Part shown: in pieces, positions 1 to 13,895 of the stretch
Position numbering within the stretch: position 1 is the stretch's first letter
Layout of the letters: each line of letters begins with the position of its first letter
Origin: Enterobacter hormaechei subsp. hoffmannii
GTDB lineage: Bacteria; Pseudomonadota; Gammaproteobacteria; Enterobacterales; Enterobacteriaceae
Reading direction: 5' to 3'
NCBI RefSeq assembly: GCF_001729745.1
Contig: NZ_CP017186.1
Coordinates: 868,001 to 932,000, forward strand
DNA length: 64,000 nt
Position numbers and translations under genes: made by a program
The notes under the pieces: model-generated
What the model was told of the DNA's origin: nothing
Database searches by the model: none
What the model saw: the letters and a program-made list of their open reading frames with translations, nothing else

Positions 1-414
<414 letters not shown>

Positions 415-484
415 CCTTAAAGAACCTGCCTTTGCAGTGCTCACACAGATTGTCTGATGAAAAACAGCAGTAAAAAATCTCTGC

Positions 485-561
<77 letters not shown>

Positions 562-603
562 AACTCCTTTTAAAGGATGAGCGGTACAGAGATTACAAAC
601 GAT

Positions 604-679
604 GGGGCTATAGCTCAGCTGGGAGAGCGCCTGCCTTGCACGCAGGAGGTCTGCGGTTCGATCCCGCATAGCTCCACCA
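604..679 (+). tRNA. alaV: tRNA-Ala (TGC anticodon)
   Basis: A 76-nt cloverleaf with encoded CCA; the anticodon loop TTGCACG gives TGC. It is the second spacer tRNA of the rRNA operon, 42 nt after tRNA-Ile. Confidence 0.97.
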
Positions 680-740
680 TCCTTTACTGCGAACACAAGA
701 AAACTTCAGAGTGAACCTGAAAAGGTGCACTGCGAAGTTT

Positions 741-750
741 TGCTCTTTAA
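741..750 (+). promoter_or_regulatory. boxA antitermination element in rRNA spacer
   Basis: TGCTCTTTAA between tRNA-Ala and 23S matches the rRNA boxA consensus recognised by NusB/NusE to keep RNA polymerase processive through the 23S gene. Confidence 0.8.
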
Positions 751-849
751 AAATCTGGATCAAGCTGAAAATTGAAACGACACACAGCTCATGTGTGTTC
801 GAGTCTCTCAAATTTTCGCAATCAGAAGTGAAACATCTTCGGGTTGTGA

Positions 850-3755
<2,906 letters not shown>

Positions 3756-3824
3756 ACAACGCCGAAGATGTTTTGGCGAAGAGAGACAGACACGATTTTC
3801 AGCCTGATACAGATTAACAGAATT

Positions 3825-3944
3825 TGCCTGGCGGCTTTAGCGCGGTGGTCCCACCTGACCCCATGCCGAACTCAGAAGTGAAACGCCGTAGCGCCGATGG
3901 TAGTGTGGGGTCTCCCCATGTGAGAGTAGGGAACTGCCAGGCAT
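3825..3944 (+). rRNA. rrfH: 5S ribosomal RNA
   Basis: A 120-nt 5S gene whose ends TGCCTGGCGG and CTGCCAGGCAT pair as helix I. It lies about 70 nt after 23S and just before tRNA-Asp. Confidence 0.97.
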
Positions 3945-3997
3945 CAAATTAAGTAGTAAGCCGGTGCATTAATCCGGTGGTTACAGAAGTATTCGGT

Positions 3998-4074
3998 GGA
4001 GCGGTAGTTCAGTCGGTTAGAATACCTGCCTGTCACGCAGGGGGTCGCGGGTTCGAGTCCCGTCCGTTCCGCCA
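3998..4074 (+). tRNA. aspU: tRNA-Asp (GTC anticodon), rRNA-operon copy
   Basis: A 77-nt cloverleaf with encoded CCA; anticodon loop CTGTCAC. It is the distal tRNA of the rRNA operon. It appears identical to the second tRNA-Asp at 13432-13508. Confidence 0.97.
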
Positions 4075-4080
4075 CTTATT

Positions 4081-4112
4081 AAAAGCCCTGAGCTAACGCT
4101 CAGGGCTTTTTT
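4081..4112 (+). terminator. rRNA operon terminator
   Basis: Stem AAGCCCTGAGC / GCTCAGGGCTT with a TAAC loop followed by a T run, directly after tRNA-Asp. A strong intrinsic terminator for the rRNA operon. Confidence 0.93.
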
Positions 4113-4234
4113 CTTTTCTGTCGTTTAACTATTGCGAAATTAGCAAAAATCCTCTGCGTTTTACGATCTTTTTCGACATAACAACCACAGCGATAATCCT
4201 CCTCAGTTTACGAACATAACGATTGAGGAATGAT

Positions 4235-5038
4235 ATGACTATCCCTGCACAGGGTCTGGGCACTTTTCGCCTGAAGGACGACGTTGTTATCGCATCTGTT
4301 AAAACCGCACTCGAGTTGGGCTATCGCGCTATTGATACGGCGCAGATTTATGACAACGAAGCTGCCGTAGGTCAGGCTATCGAGGAGAGCGGCGTACCGC
4401 GCCATGAGCTTTTCATCACCACCAAAATCTGGATTGAGAACCTCAGCAAAGACAAGCTGATCCTAAGCCTGAAGGAAAGTCTGAAAAAGCTGCGTACTGA
4501 TTATGTTGATCTGACGCTGATCCACTGGCCATCACCTGGCGATGCCGTCTCCGTAGAAGAGTTCATGCAGGCGCTGCTGGAAGCAAAAGAGCAGGGCTTG
4601 ACGCGTGAAATTGGTATCTCGAATTTCACTATCCCATTGATGGAAAAAGCCATTGCCGCAGTGGGTAAAGAGAATATTGCTACTAACCAGATTGAACTCT
4701 CTCCTTACCTGCAAAACCGCAAAGTTGTGGACTGGGCGAAACAGCATGGCATTCACATCACCTCGTACATGACGCTGGCATATGGTAAGGCCCTGAAAGA
4801 TGAAGTGATTGCACGCATCGCTGAAAAACACAATGCAACAGCTGCACAGGTGATCCTGGCATGGGCGATAGGTGAAGGATATGCCGTGATCCCGTCTTCA
4901 ACCAAACGTGAAAACCTGGCAAGTAACCTGTTAGCGTGGGATCTTCAGCTCGATGATGAAGACAAAAAAGCGATCGCTGCACTGGAATGCAACGATCGTC
5001 TGGTCAGCCCCGAAGGGTTAGCACCTAACTGGGATTAA
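4235..5038 (+). CDS. dkgB: 2,5-diketo-D-gluconate / methylglyoxal reductase DkgB
   Basis: A 267-residue cytosolic NADPH-dependent aldo/keto reductase. It reduces 2,5-diketo-D-gluconate in vitro, and its likely cellular role is removal of methylglyoxal and other small aldehydes. The catalytic tetrad is visible: Asp34, Tyr39, Lys64, His97, and the C-terminal cofactor stretch PSSTKRENL is present. The ATG at 4235 has GAGGA at 4226-4230 and gives the E. coli length; a TTG in frame at 4223 would overlap that ribosome site and is not used. Same place as in E. coli (right after rrnH-aspU), convergent with yafC. Confidence 0.96.
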   Translation: MTIPAQGLGTFRLKDDVVIASVKTALELGYRAIDTAQIYDNEAAVGQAIEESGVPRHELFITTKIWIENLSKDKLILSLKESLKKLRTDYVDLTLIHWPSPGDAVSVEEFMQALLEAKEQGLTREIGISNFTIPLMEKAIAAVGKENIATNQIELSPYLQNRKVVDWAKQHGIHITSYMTLAYGKALKDEVIARIAEKHNATAAQVILAWAIGEGYAVIPSSTKRENLASNLLAWDLQLDDEDKKAIAALECNDRLVSPEGLAPNWD

Positions 5039-5068
5039 TAACAACCCTCCCTCTGTGCCTTTAAACCC

Positions 5069-5974
5069 TCATACAGCTCCTCCGGGAGCTGTTTTTATAT
5101 GCTCACTAAGGAAGTCGATAAATGCGCGTATGCGCGTACTTACCGCTCTGTCACTGTAATACACCGCGCTAAAAGGCATCTCTACAGGTAAGCGTTTGTC
5201 AGCCATTAGCTCAACTAGCTGGCCCGCGGCTATTTCCTTATCAATCATATAGTCTGATAAACAGGCGATCCCGTTTCCTTCAAGACATAGCTGTTTCAGC
5301 GTTTCCCCGCTATTAGACGAAAGTCCGCAGGTGATCTCATGAAGTTGTCCGTCATGACAGGCCACGGGCCAGGTGTTCAGCGAGACAGGTTCCGTAAAGC
5401 CCAGGCACAGGTGCTGCTTCAGCTCCTCAACGGTCTCAGGTTTGCCATGCTCTGCAATATATTGCGGCGACGCGATAATTTTGCGGTAGCTGGTGAACAG
5501 AGGGCGAGCGCGTAAACTTGAATCCGTCAGGGTTCCCGCGCGGATCGCCACGTCAACTTTACGCTCAATCAGGTTAATGAACGTCTCAGAGGAGACCAGA
5601 GACAAGGTCATCTCCGGGTAGCGTTCGCGGAAGGGTTTAATCAACGGCATCAGGAAATGCAGCACGACCGGCGTCGCCGCATCTATGCGCAGCAGCCCAC
5701 GCGGCGTGCTGCGTGATTCCATGATTTCCGTTTCTGCTGCCGCCATCTCCTGCAAAACGGACTGCACGCGTCGAAAATAACGTTCACCTTCTTCCGTCAG
5801 GCTGAGCTGCCGCGTTGTTCTGTTGAGCAGACTCACCCCGAGCTTCATCTCCAGCTTTTTCACCGAGCGGCTGATGGCGGAGTTCGCCTGTCCGAGCTGT
5901 TCGGCAGCACGGCTGAAGCTGCCGCTTTCAACAACGGCAACGAAGACAGTCAGTTCTTCCGATGTGGCTTTCAT
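5069..5974 (-). CDS. yafC: LysR-family transcriptional regulator YafC
   Basis: A 301-residue LysR regulator, close to E. coli YafC throughout. The N-terminal winged helix-turn-helix spans about residues 5-64 ([19 protein letters not shown]), and the rest is the periplasmic-binding-like effector domain. The target is unknown. It is divergent from the MFS transporter gene at 6078 with a 103-bp gap, the usual arrangement for a LysR protein controlling its neighbour; that control is inferred. Confidence 0.93.
   Translation of the reverse strand: MKATSEELTVFVAVVESGSFSRAAEQLGQANSAISRSVKKLEMKLGVSLLNRTTRQLSLTEEGERYFRRVQSVLQEMAAAETEIMESRSTPRGLLRIDAATPVVLHFLMPLIKPFRERYPEMTLSLVSSETFINLIERKVDVAIRAGTLTDSSLRARPLFTSYRKIIASPQYIAEHGKPETVEELKQHLCLGFTEPVSLNTWPVACHDGQLHEITCGLSSNSGETLKQLCLEGNGIACLSDYMIDKEIAAGQLVELMADKRLPVEMPFSAVYYSDRAVSTRIRAFIDFLSEHIKTAPGGAV
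5073..5096 (+). terminator. dkgB terminator lying inside the yafC reading frame
   Basis: ACAGCTCC / GGGAGCTGT stem followed by TTTTTATAT. On the opposite strand the same bases encode the last residues of YafC (KTAPGGA), so terminator and coding end share sequence. Confidence 0.85.
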
Positions 5975-6077
5975 TATTGCATCACCTGCAAAATTTTATT
6001 GAGATTCTAACCATTTTTGTTATTTAAACACTGGCGCATACTGCCTGTCATCTTAATCCTGAAGAGACGGAGTATTT

Positions 6078-7253
6078 ATGCCACTGGCGCTTCTTGCCCT
6101 GACGATCAGTGCCTTCGCAATTGGCACGACCGAATTTGTTATTGTAGGACTTGTTCCTACCATTGCTGAACAACTAGCTATCTCGCTGCCTTCTGCCGGG
6201 CTGCTGGTATCTATTTACGCGTTAGGCGTCGCTGTTGGGGCGCCTGTGCTGACCGCACTGACTGGACGCTTTCCACGTAAACAACTGTTAGTTGCCCTGA
6301 TGGTGCTCTTCACCGCCGGCAATATTCTGGCGTGGCAGTCACCGGATTACTCCACGCTGGTCATTGCCCGCCTGCTGACAGGCCTCGCGCACGGTGTCTT
6401 CTTCTCCATCGGTTCCACGATTGCAACCAGCCTGGTGCCAAAAGAGAAAGCGGCGTCAGCCATTGCGATTATGTTTGGTGGCTTAACCGTCGCGCTGGTC
6501 ACCGGCGTGCCGTTAGGAACGTTTATCGGACAACATTTTGGCTGGCGTGAAACCTTCCTCGCGGTATCGCTGTTGGGCGTGATTGCTCTGGTAGCCAGCC
6601 TGCTGCTGGTGCCCTCCAGTATTCCAGGGCGCGCGAGCGCCAGCCTGAGCGATCAGGTTAAAGTTCTGACACACCCGCGCCTGCTGCTGATCTATGCCGT
6701 TACGGCCCTGGGTTATGGAGGTGTGTTCACTGCGTTCACCTTCCTTGCACCGATGATGCAGGAACTGGCTGGTTTTTCTCCGGGCGCGGTGAGCTGGATT
6801 TTACTGGGCTACGGTATCTCCGTCGCAATCGGCAATATCTGGGGCGGCAAGCTTGCGGATAAGCATGGTGCGGTACCGGCGCTGAAATTCATCTTCGCCG
6901 CCCTGGTTGCCCTGCTGATGATTTTCCAGTTCACCGCATCGATGCAATACGCCGCGCTGGTAACGGTGTTGGTTATGGGGATATTCGCTTTTGGTAACGT
7001 GCCGGGATTGCAGGTATATGTTGTGCAGAAAGCCGAACGTTATACGCCTAATGCGGTGGATGTCGCATCTGGGCTGAATATCGCCGCATTTAATATCGGT
7101 ATCGCACTCGGTTCGGTTATCGGTGGGCAGGTGGTTGAACATGTTGGATTAACCCAAACGCCATGGATTGGTGCGGTAATTGTGCTTATCGCTTTCCTCC
7201 TTATTGGTCTCAGTGGACGGCTTGATAAACCCGCTCGCGTTGCACTTGGATAA
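6078..7253 (+). CDS. MFS transporter, drug:H+ antiporter-1 type (AraJ/YdhP-like)
   Basis: A 391-residue inner-membrane protein of the major facilitator superfamily with about 12 hydrophobic segments. The N terminus (ALTISAFAIGTTEFVIVGL) and the loop RFPRKQLL are typical of the AraJ/YdhP/NepI-type sugar and nucleoside efflux branch. Substrate cannot be read from sequence. Not part of the E. coli yafC-yafD interval, so this is a local insertion, divergent from yafC and plausibly regulated by it. Confidence 0.85.
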   Translation: MPLALLALTISAFAIGTTEFVIVGLVPTIAEQLAISLPSAGLLVSIYALGVAVGAPVLTALTGRFPRKQLLVALMVLFTAGNILAWQSPDYSTLVIARLLTGLAHGVFFSIGSTIATSLVPKEKAASAIAIMFGGLTVALVTGVPLGTFIGQHFGWRETFLAVSLLGVIALVASLLLVPSSIPGRASASLSDQVKVLTHPRLLLIYAVTALGYGGVFTAFTFLAPMMQELAGFSPGAVSWILLGYGISVAIGNIWGGKLADKHGAVPALKFIFAALVALLMIFQFTASMQYAALVTVLVMGIFAFGNVPGLQVYVVQKAERYTPNAVDVASGLNIAAFNIGIALGSVIGGQVVEHVGLTQTPWIGAVIVLIAFLLIGLSGRLDKPARVALG

Positions 7254-7318
7254 GTATCAGTAAGTGCTTGCTTACAAAACTGGAAAGCGGTTTCTCAGTA
7301 ATTGCGTTGAAAGTGTGA

Positions 7319-8191
<873 letters not shown>

Positions 8192-8268
8192 TGGTGCGTC
8201 AGGTCTGCCGTGGGGCAGGCCTGTGCGGGTGCTGCCCTTTATTTTTTAACCCATAAAAGGACAGCAAC

Positions 8269-9042
8269 ATGACAACAACACACTCCCATCATGACAACGT
8301 CGAAAAACAGTTTGGTTCTCAGGCAAGTGCCTACCTGAGCAGTGCCGTACATGCCTCTGGCCGCGATCTGGTACGTCTCGGCGAACGGCTCGCCGCGTTT
8401 CCTGACGCGCACGTGCTGGACTTAGGCTGTGGGGCGGGGCACGCCAGTTTTACCGCCGCACAGCAGGTTACTCAGGTGACGGCGTATGACTTATCGAGCC
8501 AGATGCTGGATGTGGTTGCTGAAGCGGCGAAAGCGAAAGGGCTGAATAACGTCACGACGCGCCAGGGCTACGCTGAATCTTTACCCTTTGAGGATGCATC
8601 CTTTGAGGCTGTGATTAGCCGTTACTCTGCACACCACTGGCATGATGTGGGGCAGGCATTACGGGAAGTGAAACGCGTGCTCAAACCGGGCGGAATATTC
8701 ATCATCATGGACGTGATGTCTCCCGGGCATCCGGTACGGAATATCTGGCTCCAGACGGTTGAAGCGCTGCGTGATACCTCGCACGTGCAAAACTACTCCA
8801 GTGGAGAGTGGCTTACGTTTATCACCGAAGCTGGCTTGATTTCACGCTCATTGATAACCGACCGTTTGCCGCTGGAGTTCACGTCATGGATTGCACGGAT
8901 GCGCACACCGGAGGCATTAACTCAGGCGATCCGATTGTATCAGGAGAGTGCCTCTGCTGATGTCAAGGCGTACTTTGAATTGCATGACGATGGTTCGTTT
9001 ACCAGCGACACCATTATGGCTGAAGCGCAAAAAGCGGGATAA
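8269..9042 (+). CDS. yafE: Class I SAM-dependent methyltransferase YafE
   Basis: A 257-residue protein with a Rossmann-type SAM-binding core: motif I VLDLGCGAGH near residues 49-58, followed by the acidic loop AYDLSSQML and the post-motif stretch RVLKPGG near 140. It most resembles the UbiE/menaquinone-methyltransferase-like branch, but its acceptor is unknown. Ribosome site AAAGGACAG before ATG 8269. The E. coli K-12 copy is shorter. Probably cotranscribed with yafD. Confidence 0.9.
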   Translation: MTTTHSHHDNVEKQFGSQASAYLSSAVHASGRDLVRLGERLAAFPDAHVLDLGCGAGHASFTAAQQVTQVTAYDLSSQMLDVVAEAAKAKGLNNVTTRQGYAESLPFEDASFEAVISRYSAHHWHDVGQALREVKRVLKPGGIFIIMDVMSPGHPVRNIWLQTVEALRDTSHVQNYSSGEWLTFITEAGLISRSLITDRLPLEFTSWIARMRTPEALTQAIRLYQESASADVKAYFELHDDGSFTSDTIMAEAQKAG

Positions 9043-9043
9043 A

Positions 9044-9078
9044 CAAAAAAGGCACCGAGGGGAATCGGTGCCTTTTTA
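9044..9078. terminator. Bidirectional terminator between yafE and mltD
   Basis: AAAAAAGGCACCGA / TCGGTGCCTTTTT hairpin with A and T runs on both sides, located between convergent genes, so it can serve both. Confidence 0.9.
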
Positions 9079-9094
9079 ATAAGCGATCGTACTA

Positions 9095-10459
9095 TCAGGA
9101 ATCTGGCGTAGCGCTGTTTTTCACAAACAACGTCAGCTGGTCGCCAGGTTGCAGGTTGTCAGTATCGTTGTTCCAGCGCATCACATCTTTGATGTTTACG
9201 CCGTGACGCTTAGCAATACTGGACAGCGAGTCGCCTTTACGTACGCGATAGGTAATGCTATCGCTGTTTTTAGCGAGACGCTGTGCGCTGCTACCTGCAC
9301 CTACGGTCAGCGTTTGACCCACTTTAAGACCGGATCCGCGCAGATTATTCCACTGCTGGAGATCTTTCGTATTCACGCCAAGACGTGATGCAATACCTGA
9401 AAGCGTATCACCTGAACGCACCTTATAGCTGCGGCTGCTTACAGGCGACGTATCAGCAATCAGCGTAGACTGAACGGCTGCAATTTCACCCGAAGCTAAA
9501 GACTCACGTAACTGCTCCGCGTGTTTCTGCGGAACCATCACATAGCGCGGGCCGCTTGCACCCAGCGTGGAGCCTTTAACACCTGCATTAAAGGTTTTAA
9601 GCTTACTTACCGACATACCCGTCATATCAGCAACCTGTTGAATATCAACAGGGCTGCTGAGGCGGACACGCGCCAGTGCACGACTTTCGTCTGGTGTTGG
9701 CAGTTGTACACCGTAACGTTTGCTGTTCTTGAGAATGTCACTCAGTGCCAGCATTTTCGGTACGTAAATCTTTGTTTCCTGTGGCAGTGAGAGCGACCAG
9801 AAGTCTGTGGATTTTCCACGCGCTTTATTCGCTTTCATTGCCTTCAGTACACGACCTTCACCACTGTTATACGCCGCGACAGTCAATAACCAGTCGCCGT
9901 CAAACATCTTGTTCAGACGTTGCATCATGTCGAGAGCGGCTGTCGTTGAAGCGACAACATCACGACGCGCATCGTAGTTGCGGGTCTGCTTTAAACCATA
10001 ATTTCGCCCTGTGCTCGGAATGATCTGCCAGATGCCTGCTGCATTGGCGCCAGACGTCGCGTGCGGGTCAAAAGCGCTCTCCACTATGGGTAGTAGTACC
10101 AGTTCCATAGGCATGTTACGTTTCTTAACTTGCCCTGCTATCCAGTACATATACGGCTCTGCCCGTAATGTTACATCGTGGAGATAGCTCTTATTTCTCA
10201 AATACTTCTGTTTCTGTTCGCGAATCCGGCTGTTTTCCGGAATTCCCATCTTTAGCTCGTCGCCAATAGAGGCCCACAAGTCTTGTTCCTGCGCGAAGGA
10301 TGTCCCATCGTCCAACCATCGCGCCTGACTCGTAAACTTCCCTGCTTCCCCTTGACCAGCCGCAGAAAGGCTCTGTGCGTGCTGTTGTACGTTGCTGCCG
10401 TTTTGTGACTGGCAACCTACAAGCAGGACAGAGGCGAGTAATATCGCTTTTGCCTTCAT
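9095..10459 (-). CDS. mltD: Membrane-bound lytic murein transglycosylase D
   Basis: A 454-residue lipoprotein that cleaves the glycan strands of peptidoglycan to 1,6-anhydromuropeptides. The signal peptide ends in lipobox LVGC with Cys16 as the lipid-modified residue. The SLT (lysozyme-like) domain covers about residues 110-215 with catalytic Glu127 in VESAF and the GIWQIIPSTG motif. Two LysM peptidoglycan-binding modules end the protein (about 345-388 and 403-447). Length matches E. coli MltD (452). Neighbour gloB is on the same strand, 68 bp upstream. Confidence 0.97.
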   Translation of the reverse strand: MKAKAILLASVLLVGCQSQNGSNVQQHAQSLSAAGQGEAGKFTSQARWLDDGTSFAQEQDLWASIGDELKMGIPENSRIREQKQKYLRNKSYLHDVTLRAEPYMYWIAGQVKKRNMPMELVLLPIVESAFDPHATSGANAAGIWQIIPSTGRNYGLKQTRNYDARRDVVASTTAALDMMQRLNKMFDGDWLLTVAAYNSGEGRVLKAMKANKARGKSTDFWSLSLPQETKIYVPKMLALSDILKNSKRYGVQLPTPDESRALARVRLSSPVDIQQVADMTGMSVSKLKTFNAGVKGSTLGASGPRYVMVPQKHAEQLRESLASGEIAAVQSTLIADTSPVSSRSYKVRSGDTLSGIASRLGVNTKDLQQWNNLRGSGLKVGQTLTVGAGSSAQRLAKNSDSITYRVRKGDSLSSIAKRHGVNIKDVMRWNNDTDNLQPGDQLTLFVKNSATPDS

Positions 10460-10527
10460 GTGTGTGTCAATAGTTGCTTAAAAGACGAGCGATGATAACG
10501 GCGAAATTTTGAAAAGGCAACCCGCAA

Positions 10528-11286
10528 TTATCTGAAGTTATCTTTCTTTGACCTTAACCATGCAAATCGCGCTTCAGGTTGTAACAAATTTGTTTCTTGA
10601 TTAATTTTATTAATTAAATCAACGTCATTCGTTCTTAAAAATAAATTTATTTGTCGCTCATTTTTCAGAATTACGGGGAGTGTTTTTTGGTTTTTTGCAC
10701 GTAACTCCTTCACTTTCTGGTAATAATCCTGAATCGCCCGATCCTCTGGTAGTACGCTTGCAGCAAACTTCATATTCCCTAATGTATACTCATGTGCGCA
10801 ACAAATTACGGTGTCGGCTGGCAGCGCATTAATTTTTTGTAAAGATTGATACATCTGTTCTGGCGTGCCTTCAAACAGCCTTCCACAGCCGCCGGAAAAC
10901 AGCGTGTCGCCACAAAAAAGATAAGGTTTGCTGTAGAAACAGAGATGACCGGAAGTGTGACCTGGCGTAGCAAATACGGAAAACTCGCACCCGAGGATGA
11001 GGATACTTTCGCCTTCTTCGACAACTTGCGTCGTACCCTTATCCTGTGTCTCTGCTGGTCCGTAGACGGGAATATGGGGATAGCGCGCAAGGAGATCGGG
11101 AACACCACCGACATGATCGTGATGGTGATGGGTAAGGAGGATCGCTTCAGGCTGCCAGTCGTTTTCTTCTATCGCGTGCAGGATCGGTACGGATTCGCCG
11201 GGATCAACAATGATGCATCTGCGATCGTCATCGACTAAAACCCAGATGTAATTGTCCTGAAAGGCGGAAATACTGATAAGATTCAT
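10528..11286 (-). CDS. gloB: Hydroxyacylglutathione hydrolase (glyoxalase II)
   Basis: A 252-residue metallo-beta-lactamase-fold enzyme that hydrolyses S-D-lactoylglutathione to D-lactate and glutathione, the second step of methylglyoxal detoxification. The metal motif [10 protein letters not shown] is at residues 52-61, and the further ligands GHTSGH and GDTLF are visible. Together with dkgB in this window it handles methylglyoxal. Divergent from yafS with a 32-bp gap. Confidence 0.97.
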   Translation of the reverse strand: MNLISISAFQDNYIWVLVDDDRRCIIVDPGESVPILHAIEENDWQPEAILLTHHHHDHVGGVPDLLARYPHIPVYGPAETQDKGTTQVVEEGESILILGCEFSVFATPGHTSGHLCFYSKPYLFCGDTLFSGGCGRLFEGTPEQMYQSLQKINALPADTVICCAHEYTLGNMKFAASVLPEDRAIQDYYQKVKELRAKNQKTLPVILKNERQINLFLRTNDVDLINKINQETNLLQPEARFAWLRSKKDNFR

Positions 11287-11318
11287 GCATTACCTCTTAT
11301 AGCGTGGCGGGTGTTTTG

Positions 11319-12035
11319 ATGAAACCGGCAAGGATACCTCAGACTGTCGCACCACCGGAACGTTGGGCAGAGTTGCCCTGGGGTGAATATTATCGCGAGG
11401 CCTTAGAACTTCAGCTTAAACCCTGGCTCGCGAAAATGTATGGTTTTCACCTGCTTAAGATTGGCAATCTGAGCGCAGAAATCAATACCGAAAGCTGCGC
11501 TATCTCGCATCAGGTTAGCGTATCGCTTAATGGCTCCCCGGTTCAGGTGAAGGCTGATCCGCTGCATTTGCCGTTTGCGGAAAAATCCATTGATGCCTGT
11601 CTGCTCGCCCATACGCTGCCCTGGTGCAGCGATCCCCATCGTCTGCTGCGGGAAGCCGACCGCGTTTTGATTGATGACGGCTGGCTGATCCTGAGCGGTT
11701 TTAATCCGCTGAGTCTGATCGGGCTACGTAAACTGACGCCCGTTCTGCGCCGCACGGCGCCATATAACAGCCGGATGTTTACCATGATGCGCCAGCTGGA
11801 CTGGCTTTCATTGTTAAATTTCGAAGTGCTGAGCTACGGGGGGTTTCAGGTCATCCCCTGGACGCGTAAAGGCGGGGTCTTATTAAGCACCCATTTACCC
11901 GCGCTGGGCTGCATGCAATTTATTGTCGCGCGTAAGAGGACGATCCCCCTTACGCTCAACCCAATGAAGCAAAGCAAATCAAAAACGCGGATCCGCCAGA
12001 CCGTGGGTGCCACGCGGCAGTACAAAAAACCGTGA
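11319..12035 (+). CDS. yafS: YafS, methyltransferase-like protein
   Basis: A 238-residue protein related to SAM-dependent methyltransferases (LRLPFAEKSID-type stretch around residues 85-95, then READRVLIDDGWLILSGFNP). The glycine-rich motif I is poorly kept, so activity is uncertain. ATG 11319 (MKPARIPQT) agrees with the E. coli start; an earlier ATG at 11304 would add five residues and lacks a better ribosome site. Its stop abuts the end of rnhA on the opposite strand. Confidence 0.87.
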   Translation: MKPARIPQTVAPPERWAELPWGEYYREALELQLKPWLAKMYGFHLLKIGNLSAEINTESCAISHQVSVSLNGSPVQVKADPLHLPFAEKSIDACLLAHTLPWCSDPHRLLREADRVLIDDGWLILSGFNPLSLIGLRKLTPVLRRTAPYNSRMFTMMRQLDWLSLLNFEVLSYGGFQVIPWTRKGGVLLSTHLPALGCMQFIVARKRTIPLTLNPMKQSKSKTRIRQTVGATRQYKKP

Positions 12036-12503
12036 TCAGGATTCAGGTTGATAACCTGCATCCTCATGGGTTGGGTTTGATGCCGCCGCGCGAGCCAGCT
12101 CGTCACAGCGTTCGTTTTCAGGGTGACCGGCGTGCCCCTTTACCCACTCCCATTTGATTTCGTGCTGACCGAGGGCGGCATCAAGACGCTTCCAGAGATC
12201 GACATTCTTGACGGGTTTTTTCTCTGCCGTTTTCCAGCCGCGCTTTTTCCAGTTGTGGATCCATTGGGTAATGCCCTGGCGAACATACTGGCTGTCGGTA
12301 CTCAGCACCACGTCACAATGTTCTTTTAAGGCTTCCAGCGCCACGATGGCCGCCATCAACTCCATGCGGTTGTTGGTGGTCAGGAAATAGCCTTCACTAA
12401 ATGTTTTTTCATGCTGGCGATAACGCATAATGGCGCCATAGCCGCCGGGCCCTGGGTTACCGAGACAAGATCCATCGGTGAAAATTTCTACCTGTTTACG
12501 CAT
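12036..12503 (-). CDS. rnhA: Ribonuclease HI
   Basis: A 155-residue enzyme that cuts the RNA strand of RNA:DNA hybrids. The four catalytic acids are at the usual positions: Asp10, Glu48, Asp70, Asp134. ATG 12503 gives the exact E. coli length; the frame stays open 37 codons further upstream into dnaQ but that part overlaps the dnaQ start. Divergent from dnaQ with a 64-bp shared promoter region, as in E. coli. Confidence 0.98.
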   Translation of the reverse strand: MRKQVEIFTDGSCLGNPGPGGYGAIMRYRQHEKTFSEGYFLTTNNRMELMAAIVALEALKEHCDVVLSTDSQYVRQGITQWIHNWKKRGWKTAEKKPVKNVDLWKRLDAALGQHEIKWEWVKGHAGHPENERCDELARAAASNPTHEDAGYQPES

Positions 12504-12567
12504 CTCTGGTAGACTTCCTGTATTTGAAACGTTCAGTAAAACGATAAGTCTGACATAAATGACCGCT

Positions 12568-13299
12568 ATGAGCACTGCAATTACTCGCCAGATTGTTCTT
12601 GATACCGAAACCACCGGTATGAACCAGATTGGCGCCCACTACGAAGGGCACAAAATCATTGAGATTGGTGCCGTTGAAGTGGTGAACCGCCGTCTTACGG
12701 GCAACAACTTCCACGTTTACCTCAAACCCGATCGGCTGGTGGATCCGGAAGCGTTCGGCGTTCACGGGATTGCCGATGAGTTTTTGCTGGATAAGCCCAC
12801 CTTCGCCGATGTCGCGGATGAATTTCTCGACTACATCAGAGGTGCGGAACTTGTCATTCATAACGCGTCGTTCGATATCGGCTTTATGGACTATGAGTTC
12901 AGCAAGCTCAACCGCGATATTCCAAAGACCAATACGTTCTGTAAAGTCACGGATAGCCTGGCGCTGGCAAGGAAGATGTTCCCCGGCAAGCGTAACAGCC
13001 TTGATGCCCTGTGCTCTCGCTATGAGATAGACAACACCAAGCGTACCCTGCACGGCGCATTGCTCGATGCCCAGATCCTGGCCGATGTATACCTGACCAT
13101 GACCGGCGGGCAAACGTCGATAAAATTCAGTATGGAAAATGAATCCCAGCAGACGCGGGATGAAGGCGGCATTCAGCGTGTCGTGCGCCAGGCTAATCGC
13201 CTGCGGGTTGTTTTAGCCAGTGATGAAGAGCTGATGAACCACGAATCTCGCCTCGATTTAGTCCAGAAGAAGGGCGGAAGCTGTCTGTGGCGTGGATGA
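12568..13299 (+). CDS. dnaQ: DNA polymerase III epsilon subunit (3'-5' proofreading exonuclease)
   Basis: A 243-residue DEDDh exonuclease, the proofreading subunit of replicative DNA polymerase. Exo I DTETTG (Asp12, Glu14), Exo II with [13 protein letters not shown], and Exo [12 protein letters not shown] are present. The C-terminal tail carrying the polymerase alpha contact (end [12 protein letters not shown]) is kept. ATG 12568 is preferred to the in-frame ATG three codons upstream at 12559 because it matches the known mature start. Confidence 0.97.
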   Translation: MSTAITRQIVLDTETTGMNQIGAHYEGHKIIEIGAVEVVNRRLTGNNFHVYLKPDRLVDPEAFGVHGIADEFLLDKPTFADVADEFLDYIRGAELVIHNASFDIGFMDYEFSKLNRDIPKTNTFCKVTDSLALARKMFPGKRNSLDALCSRYEIDNTKRTLHGALLDAQILADVYLTMTGGQTSIKFSMENESQQTRDEGGIQRVVRQANRLRVVLASDEELMNHESRLDLVQKKGGSCLWRG

Positions 13300-13375
13300 A
13301 AAAAGGCGGAAACGTTTGTTAAATCGCCGTTTGGGTGATTTTTGCAGCAAACGATTCAAAACCTGAGAAAAAGCG

Positions 13376-13404
13376 TTGACGAGTTCAGAGGCAAACCGTA
13401 ATAT
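13376..13404 (+). promoter_or_regulatory. Promoter of tRNA-Asp (aspV)
   Basis: TTGACG (13376-13381), 17-bp spacer, TAATAT (13399-13404), then a GC-rich discriminator of the sort seen in stringently controlled stable RNA promoters. The tRNA begins 28 bp downstream. Confidence 0.85.
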
Positions 13405-13431
13405 TCGCCTCGTTCCCCAAACGGGAACAGT

Positions 13432-13508
13432 GGAGCGGTAGTTCAGTCGGTTAGAATACCTGCCTGTCACGCAGGGGGTCGCGGGTTCGAGTCCCGTCCG
13501 TTCCGCCA
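13432..13508 (+). tRNA. aspV: tRNA-Asp (GTC anticodon), second copy
   Basis: A 77-nt cloverleaf with CCA, apparently identical in sequence to aspU at 3998-4074. Position after dnaQ equals that of E. coli aspV. Confidence 0.97.
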
Positions 13509-13516
13509 CTATTCAG

Positions 13517-13555
13517 AAAGCCTGAATCAGAAATGATTCAGGCTTTCGTCGTTTT
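13517..13555 (+). terminator. aspV terminator
   Basis: AAAGCCTGAATC / GATTCAGGCTTT stem followed by CGTCGTTTT, just after tRNA-Asp. Confidence 0.85.
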
Positions 13556-13895
13556 ATACCCCCTAAAAACTCACCTATTCTCATTCTATTTTCATTAACA
13601 AAAATTTAATAAACAAAGTGCAATTTATTAACAAATGCACATTATTGGTGCGTAATTTGCACTGTTATTGTGCATTATGTCTCCATCTCACCTTCTGCCC
13701 TCATGTTGATATGTAATAATTATGTAAAAATAATTCATAAGAAATCATTCAGTTACCTGTCATTCTTCAGAAAACTCATGAACCAATACATTATTGGTTC
13801 GCTTATTGCTTAATCATTAGCACGATAAGTAGTCCGTCATATCAATAACTTATCGTTAATAAAAATAAAGTCATGATGAAAGCGAGCGAACCAAT
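13556..13895 (+). promoter_or_regulatory. AT-rich leader of the GntR/ABC operon with candidate operators
   Basis: No gene is seen in these 340 bases. They contain a perfect inverted repeat at 13780-13800 (GAACCAATA, 3-nt spacer, TATTGGTTC). The same half-site GAACCAATA recurs at 13888-13896, touching the start codon of the GntR gene, and TATTGGTG occurs near 13643. Symmetric half-sites next to a GntR gene suggest autoregulation. Confidence 0.6.

Noticed and set aside
4223..4234. TTG start adding four residues to DkgB
   Set aside because: The GAGGA ribosome site for the ATG at 4235 overlaps it and homologues start at the ATG.
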